Part shown: piece after piece, positions 54,000 to 63,099 of the stretch
Position numbering within the stretch: position 1 is the stretch's first letter
How the letters are laid out: each line of letters opens with the position of its first letter
Source of the DNA: Symbiodinium kawagutii
Lineage: Eukaryota; Sar; Dinophyceae; Suessiales; Symbiodiniaceae
Assembly (NCBI GenBank): GCA_009767595.1
Contig: VSDK01011114.1
Coordinates: 284,331 to 348,330, forward strand
Reading direction: 5' to 3'
DNA length: 64,000 nucleotides
Notes under the pieces: generated by a model
What the model was told of the DNA's origin: nothing
What the model saw: the letters and a program-made list of their open reading frames with translations, nothing else
Database searches by the model: none
Made by a program: the position numbers and the translations under genes

Positions 54000-54335
54000 C
54001 ATTGTCCCGACCACGATTTCACAATTCAACCAGCTGCGGGAAGGACATGGAAACAAACTGCACCTGTCTGCCGACGCTTCGCTGTAACTCTTTTGCAAGT
54101 AAATTTCCTCAGATCGCACGTACCACGCGTTCGTCTCAGGTGGAACTGTTGCACCATCAAATGGAGAGTCAGATGTCATGGCACATGGTACGGTCGTAAG
54201 TGTTTGAAATCCGTGTCGTGCAATTTTATGAGCACATAGAGATCTTCACGGATGGTCTTCACCATGTGACAGCCCCAAATGTGTTGTGCTACCCTGTGGT
54301 TCCCTCTCCGTAGCGCAACGAATTTGCTCTACCTT
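54000..54335 (-). CDS. Exons downstream of the kelch-like segment
   Basis: After a GGTAG acceptor near 54336 the minus strand reads KFVALRRGNHRVAQHIWGCH then MVKTIREDLYVLIKLHDTDF and KHLRPYH, to a donor CAT|GTGCCA near 54200. Further coding-like sequence at 54000-54180 (PETNAWYVRSEEIYLQKSYS) follows. Both continue the gene split by element copy D. Exact boundaries are approximate. Confidence 0.45.
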
Positions 54336-54415
54336 CAAGAGGATTTCTGAACGGAGACCCGAGACGGATGAGCTGAGTCCAATCCTAGCGTTACAAGTCA
54401 ACACGAACTCAACAC

Positions 54416-54466
54416 CACCGGTAGCCACCAAGGACCCACAGTTCATCACCAATGATATGGGTGTTT
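54416..54466 (-). CDS. Kelch-like exon downstream of element copy D
   Basis: Resuming at 54466 after the element, the frame reads (G)NTHIIGDELWVLGGYRW, ending at a GTGTTG or GTGGTG donor near 54415. The x-LWVLGGY pattern is the glycine pair and aromatic core of a kelch repeat, so a beta-propeller is likely but rests on one blade fragment. Confidence 0.5.
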
Positions 54467-54562
54467 CTCAAAATAGGGGTGCCCCAAATCATCTAGTTAT
54501 TAACCATTTATAGTCATAAACCAGCCATTTTTGGGCACCCCTATTTTGAGAAACACCCATAT
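54455..54562. mobile_element. Inverted-repeat element, family 1 (copy D), forming intron 54467-54556
   Basis: The terminal repeats are perfect over 30 bp: ATATGGGTGTTTCTCAAAAT then AGGGGTGCCC, mirrored at 54533-54562. The interior contains AAATCATC, AACCATTTATAGTCATAAAC and CAGCCATTTTT. On the minus strand the GT of GTGTTTCTC (54555-54556) and the AG of TTTTGAG (54467-54468) delimit a 90-nt intron. Retention would give a stop from AAAATAG in the terminal repeat. Confidence 0.85.
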
Positions 54563-54629
54563 TTATCATCTTCTGCTGTGGTCAATCCTCCCTGATATTT
54601 CCCGCCGGGAGACCCCAGGCCCGATGATC
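54557..54629 (-). CDS. Exon upstream of element copy D
   Basis: Acceptor AGCTGCAG (54630-54632) opens two bases, 23 codons (SSGLGSPGGKYQGGLTTAED then DKY) and GG. The GG plus the first A of 54466 make Gly, so the junction across the element is in phase and leads into the kelch-like NTHIIGDELWVLGGYRW. Confidence 0.6.
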
Positions 54630-54699
54630 CTGCAGCTGTCAATAACCCATGGGGCTGGGCGAACTGATGGTAGATTGATGGTTAAGTGGTTCACATGGG

Positions 54700-55500
54700 T
54701 AAATAACCACGTTAAAGCCGTCAATAACCGGGCAAATTGATGGCTACCTGGTTAAGATGGATGGTAACCAGTGGGCTAACAACTGTTGGTGAGGGTGAAG
54801 AGTGAGGGATAACAATCAATTCTTGGTCACTTAATGATCAATCCGTGGATGGTGATGCCTATCGGGTGGGTGATTTCTTGGGATAGCAACCATCAACGCT
54901 AATTGTTTTTCTGAAGAGATCCAGGGTTGAAAATAACCCCCCTTGCATTTGATGGTAAATCACAAGCCATTTATAGGCAAACAAGTGATGGCATTTTAAT
55001 GTGGAGGCATCATTGTATGGAATAGCATGGAATAGCAGGAAACTGAACTTTTGACCTTGCAACTGTGGACAGCAAAGTCCAGAGAAATTGAGGTTTCATC
55101 GCAGCCCCATCCTGTTGGTACCATCTCCATCGAGGGAACAGCAGCATGGAAGGCCCCAGCTCTTCCGACAATTCTCTGGTTGACCAGGTACCGATTTCAA
55201 TCCACCACAAGCATTTCCACAACCAAACGTCTAAAACATCACTGTTGGTTGAACGAGAGCAAGTAGAATCATCGGGGCAGTATGAATATGACCCTTATCA
55301 GATTGTTGCCCCCTTACAACTGGATACGATCTATTCATCTACCATGAAATGTTAAGTCAAGCATTGTCAACGGTATAATCCAGCAAGTATAGCTCAACCC
55401 ACATTCATCCACCAAAAAATCTTGGATTAGACCTTTGCAAACAAAAAAAATATATATCAAACTATGTTTTGCTAATTAGTTTGCTAAGAAAATCTTGAAT
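54700..55500. other. No confident gene
   Basis: A coding-like block at 55010-55240 is open on both strands without a clear splice pair. The rest is AT-rich and TGGTTAA/ATCAACC-type. Confidence 0.3.
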
Positions 55501-55507
55501 TAGACAC

Positions 55508-55742
55508 TGGCTATAGATATGATATCAATCCGCCAATGGATGTGACCATTCCGCCCCAGCGCCAGGTCCACCTGCGTCTCCTTCCCAGTCCGACCCACGG
55601 CCACCACGGCCGAGATCGGTGCAGCCCAGCGGAGCCGCGGATGGCGCACGCTGTGCCAAGGATAGGCGATGGAGGGCTCCACCACGGACCTCGGCCCAGG
55701 CGGACCTGGGGCAGTTGAAGGATGGCCCAGGTCCGATGGTTT
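55508..55742 (-). CDS. Exon downstream of element copy E
   Basis: Resuming at 55742 the frame reads KPSDLGHPSTAPGPPGPRSV, VEPSIAYPWHSVRHPRLRWA, APISAVVAVGRTGKETQVDL and ALGRNGHIHWRIDIISIA, to a GTGTCT donor at 55507. Codon use is GC3-rich through most of it. Three frames are open in this GC-rich block; this one is chosen because it joins in phase across the element. The family is unknown. Confidence 0.55.
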
Positions 55743-55838
55743 CTCAAAATAGGGGACCACCCAAATCATCCAGTAATAGTCATTTATAGTAATAAACCAA
55801 CCATTTTTCTGAGGCCCCTATTTTGAGAAACCACCAGG
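55735..55838. mobile_element. Inverted-repeat element, family 1 (copy E), forming intron 55743-55834
   Basis: The arms GGTTTCTCAAAATAGGGG and CCCCTATTTTGAGAAACC are perfect reverse complements. The interior AAATCATCCAGTAATAGTCA, TTTATAGTAATAAACCAACC and ATTTTT is nearly identical to copy D. On the minus strand GTGGTTTCTC gives the donor (55833-55834) and TTTTGAG the acceptor (55743-55744), a 92-nt intron with phase 0 on both sides. The flanks outside also form a looser inverted repeat (TTGAAGGATG / CATCCTTCAA). Confidence 0.85.
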
Positions 55839-55932
55839 TCATCCTTCAAGACCCAGTGGAAGGATAGTTCCTGGGTCTCTGGAGATCTGAGGATCAAAAT
55901 TTCGATGATCCGTTGGAGATCCGTTGCTATGC
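55835..55932 (-). CDS. Exon upstream of element copy E
   Basis: Acceptor GACATCAG (55933-55935) opens two bases and exactly 32 codons: IATDLQRIIEILILRSPETQ then ELSFHWVLKDDL. It ends at the element-derived donor. The amphipathic helical profile is strongly protein-like. The family is unknown. Confidence 0.6.
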
Positions 55933-56716
55933 CTGATGTCAGTGGATATCTCTGGAGTTGCTATGTCTGGTGCTTCCACAGCTCAGCCCAGCTGCAAGAC
56001 GCGAAGCTCAGGCAATTCGGCCTTGGCAGAGCTGGTGAGGGGTACATGGATCGACCCCATGTAGATCTCAGAGGTTTGTTCAGGTTCAGATTCTTGTCGA
56101 TATTTCATAGGGTGTCAGAATGATGTGTAAAGAAGTTTAAGAATGATCGTCAATGATCATCATGTATGACGAAGCATGGAATTGCTGGTCACATACTATC
56201 AGAATATATCATAATATCATAGAATATCAGCACCACATGAGCAATCGGGTGTTGGTGTTCATATCTATTCAGTAAATGCGTTTGGGTGCCTGCGACACAT
56301 CACCATTCTAGTGGACATGAATCCCTTCCGCCCGCTTATACACTCCTTCCACTTCTCTCCTCACCATTTGTTCTTTGAAATGCTGCGGACTAATCCTCAA
56401 CCCATTTCGTGCAGGCACTCCAATTCAGATGTCAAAATTGAGGCCAAGACTAGCGACTAGATATGTGCATCCCCACTCCTCAAGTGACTGGGAACATTTA
56501 CCATGATTACAGGGGATAGTTCATCTGCCCTACTACGGGTAGTTTACCATCGTTGTGTCCCAGGCATCCCATTTACAATCAAAATTTACCATCGTTGCAT
56601 CCCAGTAAAAACTGGGATGGTTCTGAAGCCTATATCCCGAATACCAATGAACCCCTATTCCAATATCCCATAATATCCCTACAAGCTGGCTAAATGAACG
56701 AAATGAACCCCTATAC

Positions 56717-56827
56717 CAACGGTTGGATCGTCTGCTGCCTGAAGTAGCTGCGGATCTCGAAGTACATCACACAGTACCAGCCACTCCTGGAACGAGCTGA
56801 AGAGTGGGACGTGGGGATGGGCGGATG
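56717..56827 (-). CDS. Putative exon, 36 codons
   Basis: Acceptor CGCTTAAG (56828-56830) and donor GTTG|GTATAG (56716) bound two bases, 36 codons and one base: SAHPHVPLFSSFQEWLVLCD then VLRDPQLLQAADDPTV. The helical, GC3-rich profile supports it. A longer overlapping frame is also open but less protein-like. Confidence 0.5.
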
Positions 56828-57320
56828 CTTAAGCGGATGATTGGATCGTGCCCATGTCTTCCCCCGCGATCCAGTAATGGCTTCTGACAACAAATTATGA
56901 TGGTCAAGTGGCTCACGGTAGATCAATGGCGGATAAGGGTTGGTTTCAATGGCCAACAATGGTGTTTCAGAATGTTGGCGAATTCCCCCCCAGGAAACTC
57001 ATACCAAATAATGGTCATTGAACAAGTGAGAATTCTTCATTGTTTAATGCTGTCAACATTTAACTGGTGGCTAATTGATTGCAACCAGTAATTAATGACT
57101 ATGGTCGTTAGTAATCTTACTCTCTCCTTCTGGCACATTCGTCTCAAGCGGGACCAGTGTCCAGGCCGAGCCAAACTTTCGCCGTGCCAAGAGACCACTC
57201 TAATTCTTTACTAACCAGCAAGTAACCAGCAATCAACCGTCAATTTACATTTAACCACTATTAATCATCCGTTAACAATCAATTAACCACCAGTAACCAT
57301 TACTGTAGCTACAGCTGCAC

Positions 57321-57415
57321 AGGTAACTCTTCATGCTGATGGCTCGCTGCAATCGCTGCCGCAATCCTCTTGGCCTTGCATTTGTCGAAGACGAAGCATC
57401 TGCGACGGGTCGATC
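57321..57415 (-). CDS. Putative exon, 31 codons
   Basis: Acceptor GCTAAG (57416-57418) and donor CCT|GTGCAG (57320) bound 95 bp: STRRRCFVFDKCKAKRIAAA then IAASHQHEELP, starting with two bases of a split codon. It is basic and helical. The family is unknown. Confidence 0.5.
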
Positions 57416-57429
57416 CTTAGCAGCCGTTG

Positions 57430-58090
57430 AATGGTTGATGGACGGTCATTGTTCATTAAGGTCAATAGGAATAGCTATTGAGTACCAGCTATATATAGTC
57501 ACTAATAACTAATAACCATTACTACAACTAATAACTATGAACTATTAACTAATAACCATTACCAGCTGCTAACCAGTATACGGTTTGATAGTTAACTATT
57601 ATAATTAGCAGTAATTAAATGGTTTAATAATAGGAATAGCTACCAGTCTTGGCTAATTGTTATGGTTCATAGGGACAACTATGGCTAATGATGTTCGACC
57701 AGTAGGTTAATAGTAGGGATCATAGGGATCACTATGACTGATTAGGTTCATGGCTAACAGCATAATTATGTAGTTCAATATGCATGGGTACAAGTCATAC
57801 CGATTGTGGTTTGTGGTTGAAGAACGGTGAATTCTCGCATGATTAGGGTGAATGGTCAAATAATTATGGTCCATGGTGAATTTAACTTAATTACAAATAA
57901 ATGTACAACTACGGTGAGTTATGGTTCATAATATCGCCAACTGCAGCTTATGGCGAACAAAGAAACACGATTTCTTGGGCCGGCAGCAAGTTGCGGGCGT
58001 CGGGAGGAAATAGTATGGGCATGAGGCCACAACCCGAACTGACCCAATCAGATTTTGTTCACAAACAATCCAATTGAAAAAACACATGAC
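57430..58090. other. No gene seen; AT-rich
   Basis: ACTAATAACTAATAACCATT-type repeats occur at 57500-57560. I find no exon. Confidence 0.45.
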
Positions 58091-58092
58091 TA

Positions 58093-58207
58093 TGGGTCAA
58101 TATCAACCAACAATAATGGGGGACAATAACCAACAATAATAGGGAAAACCATGGTCAGTATTTATTGGTCAATGATAGGGGAACCAGGGGTACAGGGTTT
58201 TGACCCA
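58093..58207. mobile_element. Inverted-repeat element, family 3 (copy 3)
   Basis: It begins TGGGTCAATATCAACCAAC and ends GGGTACAGGGTTTTGACCCA. The interior is the reverse complement of the copies at 1231 and 58856 (CAACAATAATAGGGAAAACC, AGGGGAACCAGGGG). It is 115 bp with no ORF. Confidence 0.8.
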
Positions 58208-58559
58208 CTGTCAAATGGCAAGCATGTTTGCAAACAGGAATGAAAAAGTCAGACAGTGCCCAAGATGTTCAAAAAACCAAAGCCAATCTGAGTATTGAAA
58301 TCTCGGTACAGTACCAATTTGTGATGGTGAAAAATGATGACTAGCTGCAACCAAGAACCTGGCAGCCACCAATCATGGACAGTTCACGGCTGTCAGCTCT
58401 ATGCTTTTCTTAACAGTAGCAGCATGAAAAACTGCAACTCTGAGCAAAATCTTGATGACTTAATTCAAAATCAATCTGCCTGCTCTTGAACAACTACATC
58501 AGATTGAGCTAGCTATATTTAGTTCCATTGATGAATGCCCAGAGTAACCATTACTACAA

Positions 58560-58591
58560 CTCTCTCTCTCTCTGCCTATATATATATATAT
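58560..58591. repeat. CT and TA microsatellites
   Basis: A (CT)n tract at 58561-58573 is followed by (TA)n at 58577-58590, immediately before a plus-strand ATG whose ORF I do not accept as a gene. Confidence 0.8.
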
Positions 58592-58855
58592 GGAGACCAT
58601 GGAGTTCTGTAAGTCCAAAGGCATGGTTTGGTGCATGGCTTCCAACTACTTCAACTTCGCCAGTCATGTTGCTTGTAGTATATACAACCCAAACCTCGAC
58701 TTAGCCAAAAACATTCCTGATATTGGAATCTGGTTTCAAGTTTGTGGCATTGCATATTCCCTCAATTTAGCCATCTTGAAGGTTCAACAGCCAGAAACTG
58801 CCGGTAATGTGAATTCCATGTCACCATACAACCCTCAAAAATACCCAACTGGCTA

Positions 58856-58957
58856 TGAGTCAAAATCCCATACCCCTGGTTCCCCCACTATTGACCATTG
58901 TTTTCCCTATTATTGGTTGGTGATTATAAGCCAGTATTGATGGTTTATGTTGACCCA
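58856..58957. mobile_element. Inverted-repeat element, family 3 (copy 4), probable intronic
   Basis: It begins TGAGTCAAAATCCC and ends ATGTTGACCCA; the interior matches copies 1 and 3. Flanking words CCAGTTGGGTAT (left in minus sense) and CTAGTTGGGTAT (right) form an imperfect direct duplication. It lies just downstream (minus sense) of exon 58970-59108, so it is probably in that exon's following intron. Confidence 0.7.
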
Positions 58958-58969
58958 TACCCAACTAGC

Positions 58970-59108
58970 CAACCGGAACACCGTGTACCAAGGATCTTGT
59001 CGCTGGTGGTGCCATCTTCCAAATCAAAGAGCGGGGCATGAAGCAGTCGAGCCAACGCTTTCGCAACGTCCTTGGCTCTTCCGAACGGCGGAAAACATCC
59101 CGGTAGTG
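58970..59108 (-). CDS. Exon with helical, GC3-rich coding sequence
   Basis: Acceptor TTGTCTAG (59109-59111) opens FPPFGRAKDVAKALARLLHA then PLFDLEDGTTSDKILGTRCS G on the minus strand. Several GT donors follow within 30 bp; the family-3 element begins about 12 bp further. The frame is chosen over two other open frames by composition and helix pattern. The family is not recognised. Confidence 0.5.
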
Positions 59109-59529
59109 CTAGACAAGATCAAACAAGTACATATGTGATGCAAATGCTCCTCATTTTTCTATTTATCCGAATTTGTGTATCAATCCAAATTTTGCTCACT
59201 CATTTGTCTATTTACAAAAGAAATCAAGCATAAATAGACGCATTCGCACCTGTTCGAGTGTGAGCAATGACCTAGTCGCTCCATACATGTTCGCTACCAT
59301 CATCTGTTGAACACCGTCATCCTTCTCCATTGTTTCAACAATGCCATGTTGCAACAGATATTGATGGTACCAGATTTCAACAACATCCATATCTTGTTGC
59401 TACCATTGTTTCAATAGATATTGATGTATTGATGTTACTATATATGGATAAGCTTTATATGGAAACATATTGAAACACCTAGCATTGCCACCATCATCAA
59501 GCTGAAGCAATGCCATGTTTCCATGGCAC

Positions 59530-59632
59530 CAGAGCCGGGCAAACCGGTCACCAGCAGCTGCTTCTGCGTCGCTTGTTTGGAAGTCGCTGCTGGCACGGCA
59601 CCAAGAGAAGTGCTTGGACTACCTCGTGGTGG
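59530..59632 (-). CDS. Exon ending in a P-loop-like GLPGSG
   Basis: Acceptor CACCCGAG (59633-59635) opens 34 codons: PPRGSPSTSLGAVPAATSKQ then ATQKQLLVTGLPGS, with a GTGCCA donor at 59529. LLVTGLPGSG matches the first half of a Walker A motif (GxxGxGK[S/T]), and the intron would fall before the Lys. If the next exon begins with K-S/T this is a P-loop NTPase. Without that exon it remains a hypothesis. Confidence 0.45.
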
Positions 59633-60039
59633 CTCGGGTGAGAACAAAAAACGATCATTTTTGATGGCTCATTGATGGTCGCCACCAGATTTTGATGGTT
59701 GTTCAAGATTTATTAGTTAACTAGTTTGATGGTTCATGGCTGGTTAATTGATCATGGTCAGGAATGGCTAGCAATTGTTAATCACGGTTAATTTGATGGC
59801 TAATTGTGGTCAATGATGCTCAATTGATGTCCAATTGATGGTGAAGGCCCGGATAGATATCTGGTTTGACGTCTGTCTGATGGATCATTGATGCTGAACT
59901 GATGCCTCGCGGAGGGCTGATTGATTGTTAAGAACCGTTTGAGCGATGGCTTGTTTTTATTGAATAGATGATTCATCCGGTGTTGGATGCTGGTCACCAG
60001 TCCAGTGGATGAGTGATGAGCAAAAAGAATGGTTCAGCA

Positions 60040-60049
60040 NNNNNNNNNN
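60040..60049. other. Assembly gap (10 N)
   Basis: A run of ten Ns. Sequence on the two sides may not be contiguous in the genome. Confidence 1.
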
Positions 60050-60114
60050 GGACTCAGTCATTGCAAGTCATTGTTGACAATCATTGATAACTAGCAACAA
60101 AACATAAATACCGG

Positions 60115-60195
60115 CTGGGGGGTTCAACTCCTATGAAGTAAATATTTGAGAACCCTTGTGGCAAAACAAAACATGACATTCAAACCATCAACCAG
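60115..60195. mobile_element. Degenerate inverted-repeat element, family 2 (copy 3)
   Basis: It starts CTGGGGGGTTCAACTCCTAT and ends CATTCAAACCATCAACCAG, with GAAGTAAATATTTG inside, matching copies at 51245 and 52539 with about 20 percent divergence by eye. Confidence 0.55.
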
Positions 60196-60199
60196 ACTA

Positions 60200-61190
60200 T
60201 ACCAAACTATTGACCATCAATCAGTAAAACCGATATATACCAAGAATCTATGTAATGAACTGCTCACCACTCATCAACCACTTGGTGATCACACCGCACC
60301 AACCATCAACTTGGTACTTGGTACTTATTACTTATCGCTACTTTTCCATGACCCATTGTTGACCAGTACCTGCCCACAATAGGAATAGAGAACACTGCGA
60401 AAACCATACATGATAGTGATCACTCCCAGGTGCCATTGCGGGGTTTGAAAGGTGGGTTTCCAAGGTCATATCCCATTCCAAGATTCAGGAATCCCAGGAT
60501 TCCACTTGAAGCATTCCACTGGATCGACTTTCAAGTGATCACTTTCATGCTTGGAATTTTGGAATGCGACTTGAGATCTTTCGAGAAATGAACACAAAAA
60601 CACCTTTAAATTTGCTTTACCGCATGGTACGAGTATATGGCTTGTTGCCATGCCCCTTTTCTTGATATTGCCACCATCATCTCTGCGGGCAACTTGAATG
60701 TGACCATAGTTGACCATGGTCACGGTGAACCGTCAGTTTTGATGTGCAGGTATGATTACCCAAGATCAAAGATTAAACAATCATTAGCAATCATCAGTTG
60801 AACATCAATTCCCATTATGACCCTCCAGTTCATCATGATGAAGTATTGCTGGATATGATAATCTATTCTGAATAGCTACTGACAATTGTGAGTATCGACC
60901 ATCAGTGTTGTTTACAATCATTGAGCCGCCAATTGTCAGTGAAAAACATGCCAGGATATGTCTGACATGTTTCAAACCAACCAAACAACTCATTCACCAC
61001 CAATTCTTAATTTTCACAACCGGTTGATCAGGATTAATCTATGATTGACCCTGGATTGGCTACTGAACCTCACCCTTTGATGCACATTGACCACGATCAC
61101 CTCCATACTTGGATATGCATCCACTGCGCAAGTCACTGGCGACAGCCATGCTTAATTGAGGGCAAACGTTCGCCGGGACAAGCTTACCCA
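60200..61190. other. No confident gene; weak ORF 60466-60723
   Basis: A minus-strand frame is open at 60466-60723 (CGKANLKVFLCSFLERSQVA) in AT-rich sequence without clear splice sites. I do not call it. Confidence 0.3.
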
Positions 61191-61199
61191 TGGCTTCAC

Positions 61200-61258
61200 C
61201 GGTGAACCCCAGGCCCGGAAGCGGCCAAACAGTCAAACACCTGGACATCCCAGCGCAC
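61200..61258 (-). CDS. Putative exon, 19 codons
   Basis: Acceptor CTCCAAG (61259-61261) and donor CACCG|GTGAAG (61199) bound 59 bp: VRWDVQVFDCLAASGPGVH plus two bases. A longer overlapping frame (61060-61281) is also open. The short frame is preferred for its clean splice pair. Confidence 0.4.
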
Positions 61259-61777
61259 CTTGGAGTGACATGAGCCACCAAAGGGAATCATCACCTCCTG
61301 TGGTGGCGGGTAAGAGATGCGGATGATGCATGGTGTATAAATGGTGATTCTTAGGTTGATAAGGAATTCTAGTTTGAGTTGGATATCAATTCAAAGTGGC
61401 TAACGAATCCTTGATAGGCAATGGCAATGATAACTTTGATACGTTTGTGAGCATCAGCAAATAAGAACAAGCGTAAGAAATACTCAGCAGTAGTAATCAC
61501 GCCACAATTCGTAATTATGACAGTGAATTGTAGATTTCAAAAGCTAAATCATGCCTGATGGTTCACGATATTGATGAAATGGCGCTCATTGGCGCTCATT
61601 TATAAAATGAAATCATGGCTTGCAACGGTTCAGACTTGTTGACAAAAATGTCGATCATGCGTGACCATGGTTGACGTTTTGGTATTTCTGACATCTTGGC
61701 TGTGGGTCGAACATCCCGTAGCCGCCAACAGGAAGCCACGACGAAAAGACAGCAACTACAAGGTCACAAAGAGATAC

Positions 61778-62063
61778 CAAGAGGCCGGAGGCCAGAACCA
61801 TGCAGCAACAAGCAACGAAGACTGAAGACCCACAGCTGTGGGTTGCCCAGGGTTCGTCTGGATAGCACTGGGCCAGCCGTGAACTCCACCCATTTCTCCG
61901 GGATTTTGGCCACCCAGCCCTGGCCTGACATGCCCACATTCACAGGTGGCGCCAACTGGTTCCGCCACGTGGACAATGTGGTGGGGCTCACGCTGATGGC
62001 CACCTTGAGATATGGCCTCAACGCACTGCCAGCATCGGTGGTGTCCCTTGTGGACTCATTGAT
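61778..62063 (-). CDS. Exon, 95 codons
   Basis: A strong acceptor, polypyrimidine ACTTTTTTATAG (62064-62066), opens INESTRDTTDAGSALRPYLK, VAISVSPTTLSTWRNQLAPP, VNVGMSGQGWVAKIPEKWVE and TLGNPQLWVFSLRCLLLHGS, closing at donor CTTG|GTATCT (61777). GC3 is high. It joins in phase to exon 62340-62479 if that exon uses a GA donor. The opposite strand is also open here, but the acceptor and the phase link favour minus. The family is not recognised. Confidence 0.6.
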
Positions 62064-62339
62064 CTATAAAAAAGTAGCGGTTGTAAAGATTATCAAGTGG
62101 TATCAAGTGTGGTCAATGCGTAATTAGTGGTTGTTATCATATTTGAAAACTGCTTCTCATCATCCGCCATTCGCAAGTGATCGACCATGAATTAATCATT
62201 GCTTATTGTCCCTTATTATTCGGGGTTGACCATTGGCAAATCTATTAAATTACGAATCACTCATGAATCATTCATTGGCACTGCGGCTGTTGGCAGGCCA
62301 AGTGTGGCCCCATGAACAATAGGATTTGGCATCACTTTC

Positions 62340-62479
62340 CTGTCGCAGTTGGCCGAAGAACTGGGTGACAAGGCAATTGTCAAAGTGCTGCTGTACCGTG
62401 ATTGCGGTCCGGGAAAGATAGACGGCCAAAAGGTCACCAGCGATTGACACAAAGAGAATGAATAGGCCACTGATGGCCA
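62340..62479 (-). CDS. Exon with a transmembrane-like segment
   Basis: Acceptor ATAATCAG (62480-62482) opens two bases and 46 codons: AISGLFILFVSIAGDLLAVY then LSRTAITVQQHFDNCLVTQF and FGQLRQ. The first 20 residues are a good membrane helix. The phase-0 link to INESTRD requires the donor CAG|GAAAGT (GA); a GTGATG donor four bases further on (exon end 62336) would break the frame. Probably part of a multi-exon membrane protein gene. Confidence 0.6.
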
Positions 62480-62649
62480 CTGATTATCCATGGATTATCC
62501 ACCATTAACCCCATGATGAAACACAACTTCAACCAGGTTTCACCGTAGCTACTAGCTCCTGCTGGCCATTATCACCAATCCACACTATCCACCAGCAGTG
62601 CAACAACTAATCTGCAAATTTCCAACAGCTCCAAGTTGGAGTCTACTAG

Positions 62650-62757
62650 CAGGAAACCGATCGCCACAAAAAACGCTTGGTTCCCTGAGGAATATCAACA
62701 TCGACAGAACTGCTGGGTATTTCACCGACTTGTGGGAAGCAATCGATAGTCGGAACA
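62650..62757 (-). CDS. Putative exon, hydrophobic
   Basis: Acceptor TTGCCGCAG (62758) opens FLFRLSIASHKSVKYPAVLS then MLIFLREPSVFCGD on the minus strand; another frame (FPQVGEIPSSSVDVDIPQGT) is also open. The upstream exon ends in phase 0, favouring the first. The 3' boundary is approximate. Confidence 0.4.
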
Positions 62758-62942
62758 GAAACTGCGGCAAATCGCATCATTTGAGATGCAAAGTGCTACA
62801 GTACACCCAAACAAAGTAACAAACATAAGCCCAACATTCCCCAACTCAAATGGAGGTCCATCAACTAACTGCTTGCAGCTCCACAACCTGTACACCACCA
62901 CCCCATCCAGGTCAGGTCGGGTCACTCGCTGCATCCGCAGAC

Positions 62943-63039
62943 CTCCATGGACACCCAGAGTTGACCCTTGGACGCTGGGAGTGTTGACTGCAAGGACTCG
63001 CGCTGAAGGCTCAGCAACACATATCCTGAGAGCCGCTCC
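62943..63039 (-). CDS. Putative exon, 32 codons
   Basis: Acceptor CATACCAG (63040-63042) and donor ATGGAG|GTCTGC (62942) bound one base and 32 codons: ERLSGYVLLSLQRESLQSTL then PASKGQLWVSME. A 138-codon frame also spans the region but lacks splice boundaries. It probably belongs with the exons at 62.7, 62.4 and 61.9 kb. Confidence 0.45.
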
Positions 63040-63099
63040 CTGGTATGTGGCAGAATTGTGTATGAACATGTGGATGAAAACTCGAGATGTATGAAACAA

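Noticed and set aside
58590..58940. Plus-strand ORF of 116 codons after CT and TA microsatellites, looking like a TATA-driven gene
   Set aside because: Its last third is the family-3 repeat, its codon use is not GC3-rich like other exons, and a convincing minus-strand exon lies next to it. It remains possible but is not called.
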